A program made the position numbers and the translations under genes. 64,000 bases of DNA from Margaritifera margaritifera. Its lineage: Eukaryota > Mollusca > Bivalvia > Unionida > Margaritiferidae. Shown here in pieces: positions 1-12,730 of the stretch (position 1 is the first letter of the stretch; every line of letters starts with the position of its first letter). The stretch spans positions 1,048,001 to 1,112,000 of the forward strand of contig JAQPZY010001157.1 of assembly GCA_029931535.1 (NCBI GenBank), written 5' to 3'. The notes beneath the pieces were generated by a model, which did no database searches, was not told the DNA's origin, and worked only from the letters and a program-made list of their open reading frames with translations.

Positions 1-735
1 TCAGTCTTGACGTTTCCCTGTAGTAATACTAGTGTTCGTTATTTTGCTGGAATGTTTATTTTTTTTATTAAAATACATCATTCTGTTGGAATGCTTGTCG
101 TTTGTAACTTTCATAATTTGTTTGGAAAGCTTAACTCGTTTGAACAAGATTCAATGTATCACAAAAGCAGCATGAAGGAAAAAAAATCCATCTAAATGGA
201 GTGCCAAAAAGGGTCATAATTTGGCAAACATCGAGTCAATCAAAGGCAACATTAAAACACTACAAGTATACACATAAAAAAATATATTAAAGCAAATGAA
301 AAACTGTAAGACTTTGACAACACTGTTTATGCCACTGTTAGAAAAGTGATTTAATACATTTCCATTCATATGGGCTTCACAAAAATTAATTACAATCAGC
401 TTAACTCCTGAAAACAGAGGATTCAATAAAAATAATGAATTCAGTAAAACACTCTGATGCGGTAAACACACAGAAAGGTAGCTTTAGTTTTGAATTGAAG
501 AAAATAGAAAAATAACATGACAATTGTGACACCAATGACTCATCTGTTAATGATGACAACATTAAAACAAGTCAGTGTTGTGATGAGCCAGTCAAGATGC
601 TACTGAAATGTTAAGTGAGGTGGGATACAGTTGAGTGACATAGGATAAAGAAAACAAGACTACCACAAATGGCACATTATATGCCCGCCCATTGTTTACC
701 AGTCTTCTATGCAGATAGCTGAAATGTTTGTGCAG
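1..735. other. AT-rich sequence without recognisable gene
   Basis: No splice-consistent exon, RNA gene or named repeat was seen. The small open frames are short and low-complexity. Confidence 0.4.
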
Positions 736-1500
736 AAACCATTTCTCTTCTTTCAGTCAGTGACCTTGACATTTGATCCCATAATCGTTCAGCTTCCTCC
801 TTACCCTCAGTGGATACCAGCCAAAAATGTTTGTCCATGTCTGTGATGTAGAACTGATGTTATTATGTAAAACCATTTTTATTCTTTCAGTGACAATGAC
901 CTTGAATTTTGACCTTTTGACACCAACACCGTTAGACTTCTTCTTTACCCCAAAAGCAAGCCATCCAAAAAGTTTGGTTGATGTATTGATGTAGAACCAA
1001 TGTTATTGACCAGAAACTATTTGTATCCTTTACGTGGCCTTGACCCTTGGCCTTTTGACTCCAGAATCAATAGTGCAAGGCATCTGCAAAGTTTGGTAGC
1101 CACAGATAATGGAAAACTGATTTTATTGTGCAGAAACAATTTTTCTTCTTTCAGTCAGTGACCTTGACCTTTGACCTTTTCAGCCTGAAATCAATAGGGT
1201 TTTTCCTTACCCCAAGTGCAAGCCATCCACAAAGTGTTGTAACTAGGTTGTGGAGAACTCAAGTTATTGTGCAGAAACCATTTGTCTTCTTTCAGTCAAT
1301 AACCTTGACCTTCAAGTCCAAAATCGACAGGATTCTTTCTTACTCCAAGTGCATGACAGCCACAAAGTTTGGTAACTGCAGATGGTGGATGACTCAAGGT
1401 ATTGTGCAGAAATGAAATTGGTAATGGAGAGACATTCAGACAGACAACATCATAACATAATATCTTCCACCTTATGGCTTGCATATAAAAATTGAGCACA
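736..1500 (+). repeat. Interspersed tandem array, about 130-bp unit with CTTGACCTTTGACC core
   Basis: Five diverged units, each running from GCAGAAACCATTT through TCTTTCAGTCAGTGACC, TTGACCTTTGACC, AATCAATAGG, CCTTACC and GCAAGCCATCC to AAAGTTTGGTA. They are followed by a unique tail (AATTGGTAATGGAGAGAC, then a CAGACAGACAACAT stretch and a CTTGCATATAAA end). The same type of array with a similar tail occurs at 1,970-2,410. This is a composite dispersed repeat common in molluscan genomes (established knowledge, not searched here). Confidence 0.75.
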
Positions 1501-1969
1501 AGTGTTCCCCACAGAAAAACATGGTCTTGCACACAAGTAAATGTGAGAAAATGAAGTATCAAAAGGCATATTTTGTGATTAACAGTTTTACAAACTGAAT
1601 GACAACTTGGAGATATGCTCATTGCCAGCTGTAGATGGATTTATAGTTGGACAGATGGACAGTGCAAGAAAGGGACAAATAGACAAAGGAGTCATTACTA
1701 CGTTGATTCCATGTCTCGGTGTAGGACCCTAACCCTTACATGTAAATGGAAGTAACAAAATTTAATTATTAAACCTTAAAATAGGTGTACACGACAGAAT
1801 TATAAAATAAATCATGTAAAATTACAATCAACTTAGGTAGGTCTGATTTGACTGATTATAGCAAAATTAAATGCATACAAGAGCACCATGAATTACATAT
1901 TATACAACAACCCATATTTAATAGTCCTCTATGTAGGCACTATTAGGACACGGTTGATTCTAGAGGTCA

Positions 1970-2410
1970 TTGACCAATGGTCTCAATGACCTGGACCTTT
2001 GGTCAAGGTATGCGGTCTTGACCTAAACTTATGTTGCGCCCATAATTTCTTTTTAGACTTACCATGACTGTGACCTCTGACCTTAAGACCCCGAAATCTA
2101 TAGATTTCTTTTGTACCTTAATGTGCAAGCCATTCACAAAGTGTTGTCCAGGTATGTGATGTTAAAGTAATGTTATTGTACTGACACCATTTTTCTTCTT
2201 TTGGCCACAGTGACTTTGACCTATTACCTTTTGACCCCAAAATTTATAGGCTTCTTCCTTACCACAAGCACTAACCAGCCACAAAGTTTGGTAGCTGAAG
2301 ATGGTGGAGAATGGAGTTACTATGCAGAAACAAAATTGGTAACAAATGTATGGATGGACAAGATAACATAATACACAATGCCTTTTGGCAGGCATATAAA
2401 TATTGTGTAT
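1970..2410 (+). repeat. Second copy of the CTTTGACC-type array
   Basis: About two and a half diverged units (GTGACCTCTGACC at about 2,070; TGACTTTGACC and ACCTTTTGACCCC at 2,209-2,240), then the same tail as the first copy (AAAATTGGTAAC ... GGCAGGCATATAAA). Units here are more decayed than at 736-1,420. Confidence 0.65.
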
Positions 2411-2439
2411 ATGAGTGCTGCATCGACTAAACAAGGGTT

Positions 2440-3263
2440 TTGTGAATCAGGTATCTCTCCCACCAACCACGCATGTGTACAGTGTATACCAATAGTGTAT
2501 ATGACGTGCCAAAAATAACGAACACAAAACTTAAACCATTGTAACTTTGACTAGACAATAGCAGAAAAAGTTATTCATGTCTTGTCATCTGCTAAACCCA
2601 ACCCTGAAAAAAAATTATTTACACTTGCATGTACTTGAGTGGATGACACATGGAAATATTTATGGCAATATTAGGTTCTATAAATATTTTCTATTGTGAA
2701 AGTGGGCGAGTCTTAAAACTAGAGTTGTTGAGTGGTGTGATTATACTGTAATTCAGGTCCTTCTGTTTCTCCATGGAGTAAGTTTTATTATTCCTGTAAC
2801 AAATCAACTATACTGTAACTTTATTTAAAACAGACTGGTATTCATAAAGGCAAGACTAATTTGGGCAACCAGTCTAATGGTGGATTATGATTCAATATAA
2901 ACTGTTTAAGATTAAAAATCATGGAAATTTATCAGTCTAACATAACCATTTAACCAAATGTCAACAAAACTTGGACACATTGGATCTTTAACGATGTCAT
3001 AAAAGGAAAAAAACTCCTGGTTCAATCTGCAATCAAAGACTAATCAAAAGACGATTATTTCAATACTTTTCAGCCTTACGAACAACTTTTTAAAACAATT
3101 CTTAGTAAATACACAAGTTATTGGAAGCCCTGAGTAGATTACTATAATTCAATTGATATGGTATAAATATTAAACACTTTTAGAAAAATACATCAAATCT
3201 GTAGTTGTCACTTCTTTTTAACAATATATACATTCACAAAATCTGCAAACTCTTCCTCGATGC
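2440..3263 (-). other. Probable 3' UTR of the receptor gene and downstream flank
   Basis: AT-rich sequence downstream of the TGA at 3,264 on the minus strand, with no open frame of note. Two AATAAA hexamers occur on the minus strand, at 2,820-2,825 and 2,784-2,789; either could direct polyadenylation. The true end is not determined. Confidence 0.35.
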
Positions 3264-3440
3264 TCAATAATTATCGAAGCGAATTTCTGTATATTCAACT
3301 GGTTGATCTTTGGCTTTCGACTTCCGTGGAGTCGGCCTTGGTTCTTTGGATAATTCTAGATCTGCATAGTGTAATTCAGATGATCCTGGTGGTTTTCTGC
3401 CATCACTGTCACCAACTTTTGTGCAAAGATTGCTTCTCTT
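3264..3440 (-). CDS. Terminal exon: cytoplasmic tail with two ITIM-type motifs
   Basis: The acceptor TTTTACTTTTTCCTTTGCCAG is followed by 58 codons and a TGA. Residues 23-28 read LHYADL and residues 48-53 read VEYTEI; both fit the ITIM consensus [SIVL]xYxx[ILV], spaced 25 residues apart, about the usual spacing for tandem SH2-domain phosphatases of the SHP type. Between them the chain is rich in Lys, Arg and Pro. The tail ends RFDNY. By established knowledge of ITIM receptors, tyrosine phosphorylation would recruit SH2 phosphatases and dampen signalling; that function is inferred, not shown. Confidence 0.82.
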   Translation of the reverse strand, partial: KRSNLCTKVGDSDGRKPPGSSELHYADLELSKEPRPTPRKSKAKDQPVEYTEIRFDNY

Positions 3441-5455
3441 CTGGCAAAGGAAAAAGTAAAAACTCCTTTGAATCTCTATCCTCAAGTGGCATTGCTTCCA
3501 GGATTTTTCATACATTTTTCCTTAATGTTTGCTTATATTTTCACAGTAAAGAGCCCTTCCATTTTTTTGTACTTTTTAGTATGTATTTCATTTTCTTATG
3601 GATTTAATGTTTACTCTTCAAATACGGAATTTCTGATGTTATACCTACTGATCCGTTTGAACTACAATAAAACGTGCAAGTGGAAACTATTACAATAAAT
3701 TATGATAGCGAATTAAAAATATAAATGTATCTCATGCAACTGATTTTCACTATTTTAAAACATCGCAAGTTACAAAATACAAATATTACTCTTTTTAAAA
3801 AAAAAATACTTTACATCTAATGAACCAATATGATTTGTATCATTTTATTTAATCAGATAAAATTTTATTTACATGATCCACAAAAACATCATTATTTACA
3901 TGTGTTTTCAAAATTAATGTACAAACAAAATATGAGGCAAGTCATAAATTTAAATAATTTCTTTACAGCAGTTCATGCACAGAGAATGTTCCTAACAAAA
4001 TATGTTGCTTTGATCGATCATGCTAAATATTCTTTAGATTTTTTTGTATCATTTATATACCTTGTTATTTATTGGCCATGTGTGCCATAAATTACTTAAT
4101 GACATACATTCTTTATTCATATCATTACATTGTCTTAAATTACAAAAGTACTAGTAACAAAGAAAATAATTATTTTAGGACCAAATTGTGACTTCTGGCA
4201 AACCTTTATTCAAGTATTCAATCAAATTTAAAGTCATGATTTCTTTCAATTTACAAGAACTCTTGTGCAAATGAAGCAAGCCACTTGAGAATTGGGTTCA
4301 CTCAAAGCAACAATGGCAGAGGGGTTGATTATTTAGCAATAACTGAATTGTCGTGCAAGAATATATTTACATGCAAAATTGACAAGTAATATTCCCATAT
4401 GACTCAAGAATTGCATGCTATGATTGGAAGACCTTAGTCCTGGTGTGAACTTTCATGCTCAAAGGATCATGCAGAAAAAATGTAAAATTTTAATGGGATT
4501 CCATTAATTATAAATGTTTACACTCAGACATTTTAAATTTTAAAAAATTCAATTATTCTGAATGTATTAATAATAATGTCTATCAATATAAAGACTTGGA
4601 AAACAAAGAATTTTTGCTGACCTCATATTCAATGGGAAAATGTTACAATTTTTAAAAAGTACTTTTATATTTAAATCCCATATAGCCCCCTAAAATAGTC
4701 ATCCCCAATAAATAACAATAGTTTACATCACGATTTGAAATCTGCCATGGTTGCAAGAGAATTTTTACTTTTTCTTCTAGCCATTTTATATCTGGCTACA
4801 ATATGACTGCCACACAGACTAACTCCATATTCAACTGCACTAATTATTTGTCACAAGCACTGTTCAAGTGTAATAAACTTCATGTTTTACAGGATTCAGA
4901 AAATCACTAAGCCTGAATATTGTAAAGTTTGGACCTGCATGAATGGCTGTAGTGTATAATCAATTTTCAAGCTTCATGACTACATGAATCCTTTAAAATA
5001 AGAAGTTCAATTGTTATAATTACAATTATAAAGATGCTAACAAATCTTGAGAAATAACCAACAGTTCTATATTTTAGCCACTGTTTAAAAATAGTCAAAA
5101 CACAAGAAAAGTGCATTAATACACAAATAGTTCCTTTCTGTGTTATGAACAAATAACTTTTAGTTTTCTGCATCACATGATGCAATTTTAACCAATCTAA
5201 ATGCTTGTTACCAAAGGACTGTAAAAAATGTGTAATTATCAAATTGAATCTCTAAAAATATTACTGGAAATAAGAAGCTGTCTGCTTTATTCACTACATG
5301 TGTCCATTACATAACATTAGTGTGGGTGAAAAAGTAAGAATTCATGAACACAACGGTTCTGCAAGCTGCACTATAATGTATGGCATCTGATTTAAAACAC
5401 TTTAAAGCAATTTCTCTATTTACTGTTGCTGCAGTTGGAAAGTGAAACCTATATT
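3441..5455. other. Receptor intron, AT-rich, no feature recognised
   Basis: Part of the intron between the 15.1-kb exon and the terminal exon. Long T and A runs and scattered short open frames without domain motifs; no TIR, RT or transposase fragment seen. Confidence 0.4.
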
Positions 5456-5745
5456 TTTGTAACTGCTAAAAAAAAAACCTGACAATCATGAACACCCTCT
5501 TTGTAACTGCTAAATAAGGCCTGACAATCAAGAACACCCTCTTTGTAACTGCTAAATAAGACCAGACAATCATGAACACCCTCTTTGTAACTGCTAAGGC
5601 CTGACAATCATGAACACACTCTTTGTAACTGCTAAATAAGGCCTGACAATCATGAACACCCTCTTTGTAACTGCTAAGGCCTGAGAATCATGAACACCCT
5701 CTTTGTAACTGCAAAGGCCTGACAATCACAAACACCCTCTTTGTA
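5456..5745 (+). repeat. Minisatellite, 37/42-bp unit, about 7 copies
   Basis: Units read CTGACAATCATGAACACC then CTCTTTGTAACTGCTAA, with or without an ATAAG insert before GGC, so unit length alternates between 37 and 42 bp. Copies differ by only a few bases, implying recent expansion or gene conversion. There is no spacer diversity, so this is not a CRISPR array. Confidence 0.85.
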
Positions 5746-6009
5746 CTCCAAAAAGTACAAATGATAAAAAAGTTTTAATGAAATCTTCCCACAAATACAC
5801 ATTTATATATCATCAGCCTGGCTTTAGCAGTTAAAATTTATTGTGTGCAATTCAAGTTCCATGCTGGAATCATATTTCATAGTGAAGTGCCCTCTCTCCC
5901 TGGCCAGAATGGGGCCAAGTGGTGGGAAAATAACAAGTGAGTACAGAGAAGTCAAAATTTATATTGTTCAAAACATTCATTTAAAACAGCTATTTTACTA
6001 AGCCATTGA

Positions 6010-7110
6010 GCCAAATAATAGAACAGGAGTCCCTTGAAGGGACATTTGCTTTACTGGCTTAATTTTGTTTTCCCCAGGAGTTCAAAACAAGACCATTTCT
6101 TCTTTTTAACTGCTGAGTGTTGAAACCATCTCTAATAGTTTTGAGCAAGAACAATATTTCCAAATTAGACACTGTGTCAGCCATATTGTATGTAACATTG
6201 GTACCATTTTTATCTAGGACCAACTAGATATTAGAAGTCTTTTGGTGAAAATTCCATGTGAATATGACCCTCCATTCCAAAAAAATAGCAATAAGATTTT
6301 CAAGATGGCTTCCATGGTGTCCATACTGCAATAACAAGATTTTCAAAATATTCACCATGGTGGCCACAACAGAGGTCAGATCGCAGCATTTAATTTAGAA
6401 CCAACTAGATATCGTAACAAATCTTCTGGTGAAAACCTCATGTCAATATGAATTTCTATTGAGTAGTAGCGATAAGATGTTAAGAATGGCTGCCATGGTG
6501 GCCATACTGGACATGAGATCGGCACCACTTTCAATTTGGATCAACTGGATGTCATAAAACGCTTGTTTTTTAAGTGAAAACCCCATGTTGTTACGAACAT
6601 CCATTCAGGAGGAGTAGCAATAACAAGACTTTCAAGATGGTCACTGTGTTGGCCATATTAGATGTCTGAGCTGAACCATTTTCAAATGTGACCAACTAGG
6701 CATCATTAGAAGTCTTCTGGTGAAAAATCCATGTAAATATGACTTTCTGTTCAGGATGAATAGTGACAACGAAGATTTATACAATTGATCCCATGGTAGC
6801 TATATTAGACATCAGATAAGCACTATTTTCATTTACAACCAACAAGATATTGTAAGAAGTCTTTCAGTGATGACTCCATGTTGATATGACATCCATTCAG
6901 GAGGAGTAATGATAACAAGATTCTCAAGATTGCTGCTGTGTTGGCCATATTAGACATCAGATCAGCGCCATTTTAATTTAGGATCATTTAGACCAAGGGA
7001 TGAATCTGTGTGTAAAGTTTCATGCAAATCTTCCAAGTAGATTAGGAGAAGTAGCAATAACAAACCTGTGCTAACGGACAGATGGATGATGGACATTGGA
7101 TGACCAACAA
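6010..7110 (+). repeat. Pearl-like element 1: head, about six 146-bp units, tail
   Basis: The head holds GTCCCTTGAAGGGAC (a palindrome) and a conserved stretch ending TTTTAACTGCTGAGTG. The units repeat the order CAAGATTTTCAAGATGG, CCATATTGGATGTCAGATC, CACCATTTTCATTTAGGAC, CAACTAGACATCATAAGAAG, TCTTTTGGTGAAAACC, CATGTCAATATGAC, CATTCAGGAGGAGTAG. The tail has TTTCATGCAAATCTTCCAAG and AACGGACAGATGGATG. The layout (fixed ends, variable internal array) resembles the bivalve pearl class of dispersed elements. Confidence 0.75.
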
Positions 7111-8404
7111 CAGTGAACTAAGTATGATTCTGCAAAAGACTTTAACCTTGAAAATAGACTACTATTAGAAATGGGTAATAGATATTAATGTACAAGTTCT
7201 CTCTGCCAACTTTTACAGGATGAAATATGAAATAAACTTGTTTACCTTTAATGGCAATCAGACTATATACCTCTATTGAGTACCAATGTACTCTTGGTTA
7301 GACTACAAATGCATAGAATTTCACTTCATGTTTCACGCATGAATTTTTGTGGTAATCTCAAAGATTTAATTGTAAATAATCGTTAAATTGACACAAAAGT
7401 TGATCAAATAGCACCAAACTACAATATTGCTCTTTGAACACAAAAGAGACACAGGCCGATACTGTACTTTGAACACAAAAGCTTTCAATGGTCAAAATGG
7501 GGTGTGCTGGCATGGCATGTACTCGAGAAAAGGCAAAGTCAACTTTACTTTCTCTGCATATTTGGGCAAAATGAGTCATGATGCGACTATTTTGTCTGAA
7601 TCATTTCCCAGTCTAGACCCTGACAATTTAGTTGTGTACTCCAACAGCAGAACTGCATGTGCTGTTTCATACAGGTGTGTGTGTGTGTGTGTGTGTTTAA
7701 TAAACTCCTTTTTGTAGATTTTTGATATAAAATGTATGTACTTGACTGATCATGTAAACATAATGATACATGGTTTGCTATGTGTATAAACATTTGTCCA
7801 TACAAAAGACTCTGTATTTTTGGGCTTTGTTCTCAAGTTTAAACTCCTCCATTTTATTCCAAAAAACATCTGCACACAGTAAGCTGTATATGATCCTTGT
7901 ATTCTAATGGACCATAAACTGTTAGTAATAGTGAGGGATTAGCACACCAAATCTGCTCATGCAAAACAGCACCAATCTGTGACTAACATAGACCCAGGCA
8001 GATGTAATATACACCTGTAAATGTAATGGATAATTTTACCAAATCTACATTTCATGTAGACTTCATTTGCATATGAAATGAATTCAGAATTCATTTTGTT
8101 TGAGCTTTGTTTGCATTCAATTCATGTCTACATTTCAGCTATCATCATTTTCCATTTATGGTCTCAGAAATGCGCTGATTTGGCATTTATTACTTCCTTA
8201 AACAGCTTCCTTTTGTTCCATATGAAATGGAAAAGCATTTACCCAAGTTGGGTTTTCTGTTTTCAAGATTGTTAAAAGGAGAGAACTTAAATGCTTTTGT
8301 CTCTTGTCTAATTAATGTGTGCTTTACTAAAATAGCAAATGCATAAAATACAAAAGACAAGATTGAATTTACTATAAAAATAAAAATAGGACTGCAACTG
8401 CTAT
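7111..8404. other. Receptor intron; (GT)n at about 7,675-7,697, otherwise nothing recognised
   Basis: Contains a short GT microsatellite. A 96-codon open frame runs through it at 7,427-7,717 but has no domain signature or splice-supported ends. Confidence 0.4.
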
Positions 8405-10460
8405 AAATGTAACAAGAGTCACTCAAAGGGACTGATGCTCTACTGGCTGTAAAAGAATGATCAGAAAATTCTAGACAAGACTGTTTCTTCTTTTTAACTG
8501 CTCAGTGTTGATTCCATCTGGTGGCCATACTGGATGTAAGATCAGCACAATTTTCACTCAGAACCAACCAGACATTACAAGAAGTCTCTCGGTAAAAACC
8601 ACATGTCAATATAACCATCTATTCAGGACGAAATAGCAATAATATTTTAAAGACGACCACCATGGTGGACATACTGGCCAAGGTTGGCACCATTTCCACT
8701 TAGAACCAGCGAAGTATCACAGAGATGCTGCCAGGATTTTATCTAAAGGGGGATCTCCCCCCCAACCTTGTCACCAAAATATGGGGGGAGTAGAAAAAAA
8801 AAAGGGGAGGGGGGAGGAAACAGTCATAGTTCAATATTTACCCAACACTTAAATACCTGTCTCTCTTTCTTTCGTCTCCACTGTTTGGTTTCTTCTGAAA
8901 TCAAAATCCTCACAAGATTCCCCCTCTAGCATAGCCAGCTTCAACAAGCTGGAAAACTGTTCTGTATGGTTGTTTTTGCAGAATTTTCCACATTTCACAG
9001 GTATTGTCTCATGGATATCTTAGCTCCAAAATGCACGTAATCTGGTGACTCGGTGCATCATGTAAGTGTTGACATCCTAACATCCAAACACTAATTTCTG
9101 ACCTAAAAGGTCTTTTGTTTTTTCCCACGAATTTTTGCGAATATTACACAACATACCTCCTGTCTTGCTGTTGTGTTGTAACCATATGTATTTAACAGCA
9201 AAGATTTCTGAAACTCTGCATCAAATTTTTGTTTTCTCATTGATGGTTCATCTAACCCATCATCTGACATTGTTTTATAATTATTGTCCTGTTTGGTGGA
9301 AAACTCCACTTCATCCTTCACTTTCTTTATTCTGCCATTCACTTTACACATTCACCCAAAACTGACTTGAAGTTGAGAAGACTCTGTGGATAATTGCCTG
9401 TCCAGGCATGCCCAACTATAATATCACCTTTCAGAAATTGACCAAAGTTTGTGCATGCACAAATGTAAGGAAATGCACAAATGTAAGGAAATGGCATCAA
9501 CTGCAGAACCCCTCTTGTGCACATGTTTTTCTGTTATAAATAATTAGCAGGATTTTCAAGCATTCTTTTGTATTAACCTACATCTGCATACTTTGGAATG
9601 GACAGAAGTATTTTGATCAAATAAGTATCCTTACTTCTTTCTTTTTGTTAGATTCTTATTTATTCAGATTATCTTAAAAAATTATCTTAAAAAGTGTGTA
9701 CTGCACCGAGAACATTTTTATATGCGCAACTTTTAACTAATTTGTGGAAATTCTCACGCATCACTGATGACCCCATGTCAATATGACCATCCATTCAGGA
9801 GGAGTAGCTGTAACAAGATTTTCAAAATGGCCTACATGGCAGCCACACTGATCAGATCGGCACCTTTTTCATTTAGGACCAACTACATATCATAAGAAAT
9901 CTTTCAGTGAAAACTCCATGCAGATACAACTATCCATTCAGGAGGAATATTGAAAACAAGATTTTCAAGATGGTTGCCATGGTGATCATACTGGATGCTG
10001 GACCATTTTCATTTAGGATCAACTGGATATCACAAGAAGTGTTTTCATGGAAACCCCAATATCAGTACAACCATCCATTCAGGAAGAATAGTGATAAAAT
10101 TTTCAAAATGGTTACCATGGTGGCCTTGTTGGATGCCAGATTGGCACCCTTTTTATTTAGGACATCATATCATATGACATCATTTAGACCCCCCCACCCC
10201 CCAAACCCCATGCTGATATGACCATCCATTCGGGAGTAGCTGTGTGTTAATATGATGATCTGTTCAGGAAGATTAACAATAACAAGATTTTCAAAATGGC
10301 TGCTCTAGTGGCCATATTGGTTATCTGAGGGGCACCATTTTCATTTAGGACCAACTAGATTCTGGGATGACTGTTTGGTGGCATTTCCCCAAGTACTTTA
10401 GAAATAGCGATAACAACTTGTGCTAATGAAGACAACACAACACACGAAAGACCATCACAT
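8405..10460 (+). repeat. Pearl-like element 2, split by a hAT copy
   Basis: The head (GAGTCACTCAAAGGGACTGATG) starts near 8,412; units run to about 8,718, resume at about 9,767 (GACCCCATGTCAATATGACC) and continue to a tail at 10,370-10,440 with CAAGTACTTTAGAAATAGCG and CTTGTGCTAATG. The hAT-like copy at 8,720-9,766 sits inside one unit, between its AGTATCA part and its ACCCCATG part, so it arrived after the array formed. Confidence 0.72.
8720..9766 (-). mobile_element. hAT-type element copy 1, right end lost
   Basis: Starts with CAGAGATGCTGCCAGG, identical to the TIR of the complete copy at 21,718-23,161, and shares with it the G-rich stretch after the TIR and the TTATATGCGCAACTTT region near its end. 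The right TIR is missing. A minus-strand frame at 9,103-9,351 is probably an N-terminal transposase remnant: EVCCVIFAKIRGKKQKTF resembles the zinc-finger part of such proteins but lacks the full cysteine set. At 9,660-9,710 it holds the uninterrupted version of the site filled by piggyBac in copy 2. Confidence 0.65.
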
Positions 10461-12485
10461 AAGCTATGACCAGCAGAGTTAAAAATATAGCTGTAGAGTT
10501 AGGAAATCATATTTCTTATTTTGTTTAATTCAAATATAAATTGTAGATACAACCAAATGTGATGTCAATGCAAGGAGTGAAATCAATGCCTCACATATTT
10601 TTGCAGTTCAATACTCACGTCAATACTGAAGGTCTGAATTGATTCAGAAGGATATTAACTTTATTTAAGTTACTTTTAATTTTCAATGGCAAAGAATAAT
10701 TATCAGTCGTTTGCCTCTTCATTTACATGTATATCGATATATATTGTATTTTAGGTTGTGTATCACAATATGTATCAATACATGGCATAAGTTGATCGTT
10801 TTACCCCTTGTTATCACATCAATGGCTGTTTTTATGTCTGCCTTGACGTGAACAATGTTACGGCTTGTATGGAGTGAATAACTGTCTGTTTGTGTAAAAG
10901 AATCATATCCAGAATTATCAGGTGAAAGGACTTTTGACTGTGGAAATATATCTGTAGCCCAAAAATAAATAATTTTTTTTAAAGAATATATTAATAAAAT
11001 GCATTCACAATTTCATTTTGTTCCATCTTCATTTATCATTCTACTTTCTGTGTTCTGCATTTTGCATTTGTGCTCAGCCTCTCCATTTTCATCACAATGT
11101 ATTCATCATTTTGTTTGTGTTCATGCTGCATTCCATTTTCATTTCACTGCTAAAATTGCCCATTTCACCATGGAATTGTCCATTCTGGATCTTTCGCTCT
11201 CATTTACCATTAGGGTACACTCATTATTTACCAGCATTTATTATAATAAATACGTATGCTTTCTGAATTACTTTTCTTTCCAAACTAATGAATCATTAAT
11301 TACGTGACAAATTGTGTATTTGCATAAAAGTAGTCACTTTGTCAACCTCAAAATAAATTAAATCTTCCTCGCTGTAGGGGTGACTTTAACATTGAAAATA
11401 TGTTACACTAATGGCTGTCAAACACTTTACATTGCAACTTGGCCAACTATCACAAGCTCTGAATGTTCTCATAGCCAGATACATTGTTTTAAAATAGATA
11501 TTCACTGTCATCTTAACAGTTTTATCACCTTTTGTGACTATGGACATTGCTAGCGCCAACAGAGACATGGGTGGACATCCACTAATTAAAAGTTGTAGGT
11601 GTATTTTATTTTTTTTCTGACGAAAAAGTGTGCTCAGGAAGGTGCACAGGGTTGAGATTTGGGGGACATGGGACAAAAAAATTGCGGGAAACCCACAAGT
11701 CTGCGCTCTGTGTACAACACTGAATCTCTAATCTTATATATATGGGGATTATTTCAAGTTTTTTTTTTTCTACGTCATTTTGAAAATGACTGAGCTATTT
11801 ATTGGGGATCCCTCTTTAGACATAAAATTGAATGGTCCACTCCCAAACCTGGTTGAGGTAGGGAACTATATAGCAGGGATAGTTCCCAGGTAGAGGTTAC
11901 ATTATTCTTTTTACAGCTGTCCCAAGGTAATTTCACACCTGCTGCAATTTACATCCTACATACAAGATTAGGTTAAACACCTGTGTAGCAGTTTCAGTTA
12001 AAACAATTATTTTATCCAGTCTGAATAAGTGTTTCTTACAAATACACTAAGCAATCAGGCCAGAAAATGAACCAGATGAAATTGCACATAAACAAAAAAA
12101 TTATATAAGATTATTGTCAAAACCCCCCAACAATTTTAGTCTGCACATTTTTTTTGGGCAAAAAAAACATTTATTTTTGTCACCAATACTCTGACACAAT
12201 ACACCCATTTGTTGGAAAAACAAATTTAACCTCTAAACAGACTTCCATGCAATGCTTCCAAATCATGGTACAATATCAAATATAGTCATAGATCAACTGA
12301 ATTGTGATTGACAAAACTAAAATCTACAACACTGCCTTCTCATTGTAACAAGCAAGCACAGTAATGGCCTAATTGGGAACTATGGTGATGTTTGTAAATA
12401 ACCTCTGAAGCTAGTGAGGTGGGATTGACAAAAATGCAAGCTGAGGGCAACATTTCTCATACAAATGTAACATATTTAAAATCAT
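10461..12485. other. Receptor intron; scattered repeat scraps only
   Basis: A stretch at 10,690-10,815 (ATAATTATCAGTCGTTTGCC, then ATATCGATATAT) recurs in part at 18,290-18,440 and 23,430-23,520, a low-copy dispersed repeat. 10,995-11,270 is pyrimidine-biased with recurring CATTT words. No gene evidence. Confidence 0.4.
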
Positions 12486-12730
12486 AGCTGATGTGGCTCA
12501 GTGGTTAAGGCATTGGACTTGTGACCAGAGGGGAGTAAGTGGTCATGCTTTCTGTTCTGCAAGTTTTATACCCTGCGATCTCACCACAGTAAATATATCA
12601 GCACCTTTATTTAGTGTTTATATGTACCACATTCTTCTATCACATAACTGGCCACAGTTTCTGTCATCTACCATATGTAATTTCCATCTTGTAGTCAATG
12701 TCAAGGTCAGTCTCACATTTTCTCACGTAG
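12486..12730 (+). repeat. tRNA-derived SINE head, degenerate
   Basis: TGGCTCAGTGGTTAAGGC at 12,494-12,511 fits the RNA polymerase III A box (TRGCNNAGYGG), and CATTGGACTTGTGACC looks like a tRNA anticodon arm. The B box expected about 35-40 bp later (GGTTCGAATCC) is not recognisable, so this is a decayed SINE or pseudo-tRNA, not a functional tRNA gene. Confidence 0.55.

Noticed and set aside
3260..3607. 115-codon plus-strand frame over the terminal receptor exon
   Set aside because: It is the antisense shadow of the ITIM-bearing exon, which has a splice acceptor and a phase chain supporting the minus strand.
5456..5745. Possible CRISPR array
   Set aside because: Units are contiguous 37/42-bp copies with no unique spacers, in eukaryotic intron sequence.
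7427..7717. 96-codon plus frame as an exon
   Set aside because: Ends in a (GT)n microsatellite, has no domain and lies antisense in a receptor intron.
12486..12560. Functional tRNA gene
   Set aside because: A-box-like sequence is present but no B box and no closed acceptor stem; a SINE relic fits better.
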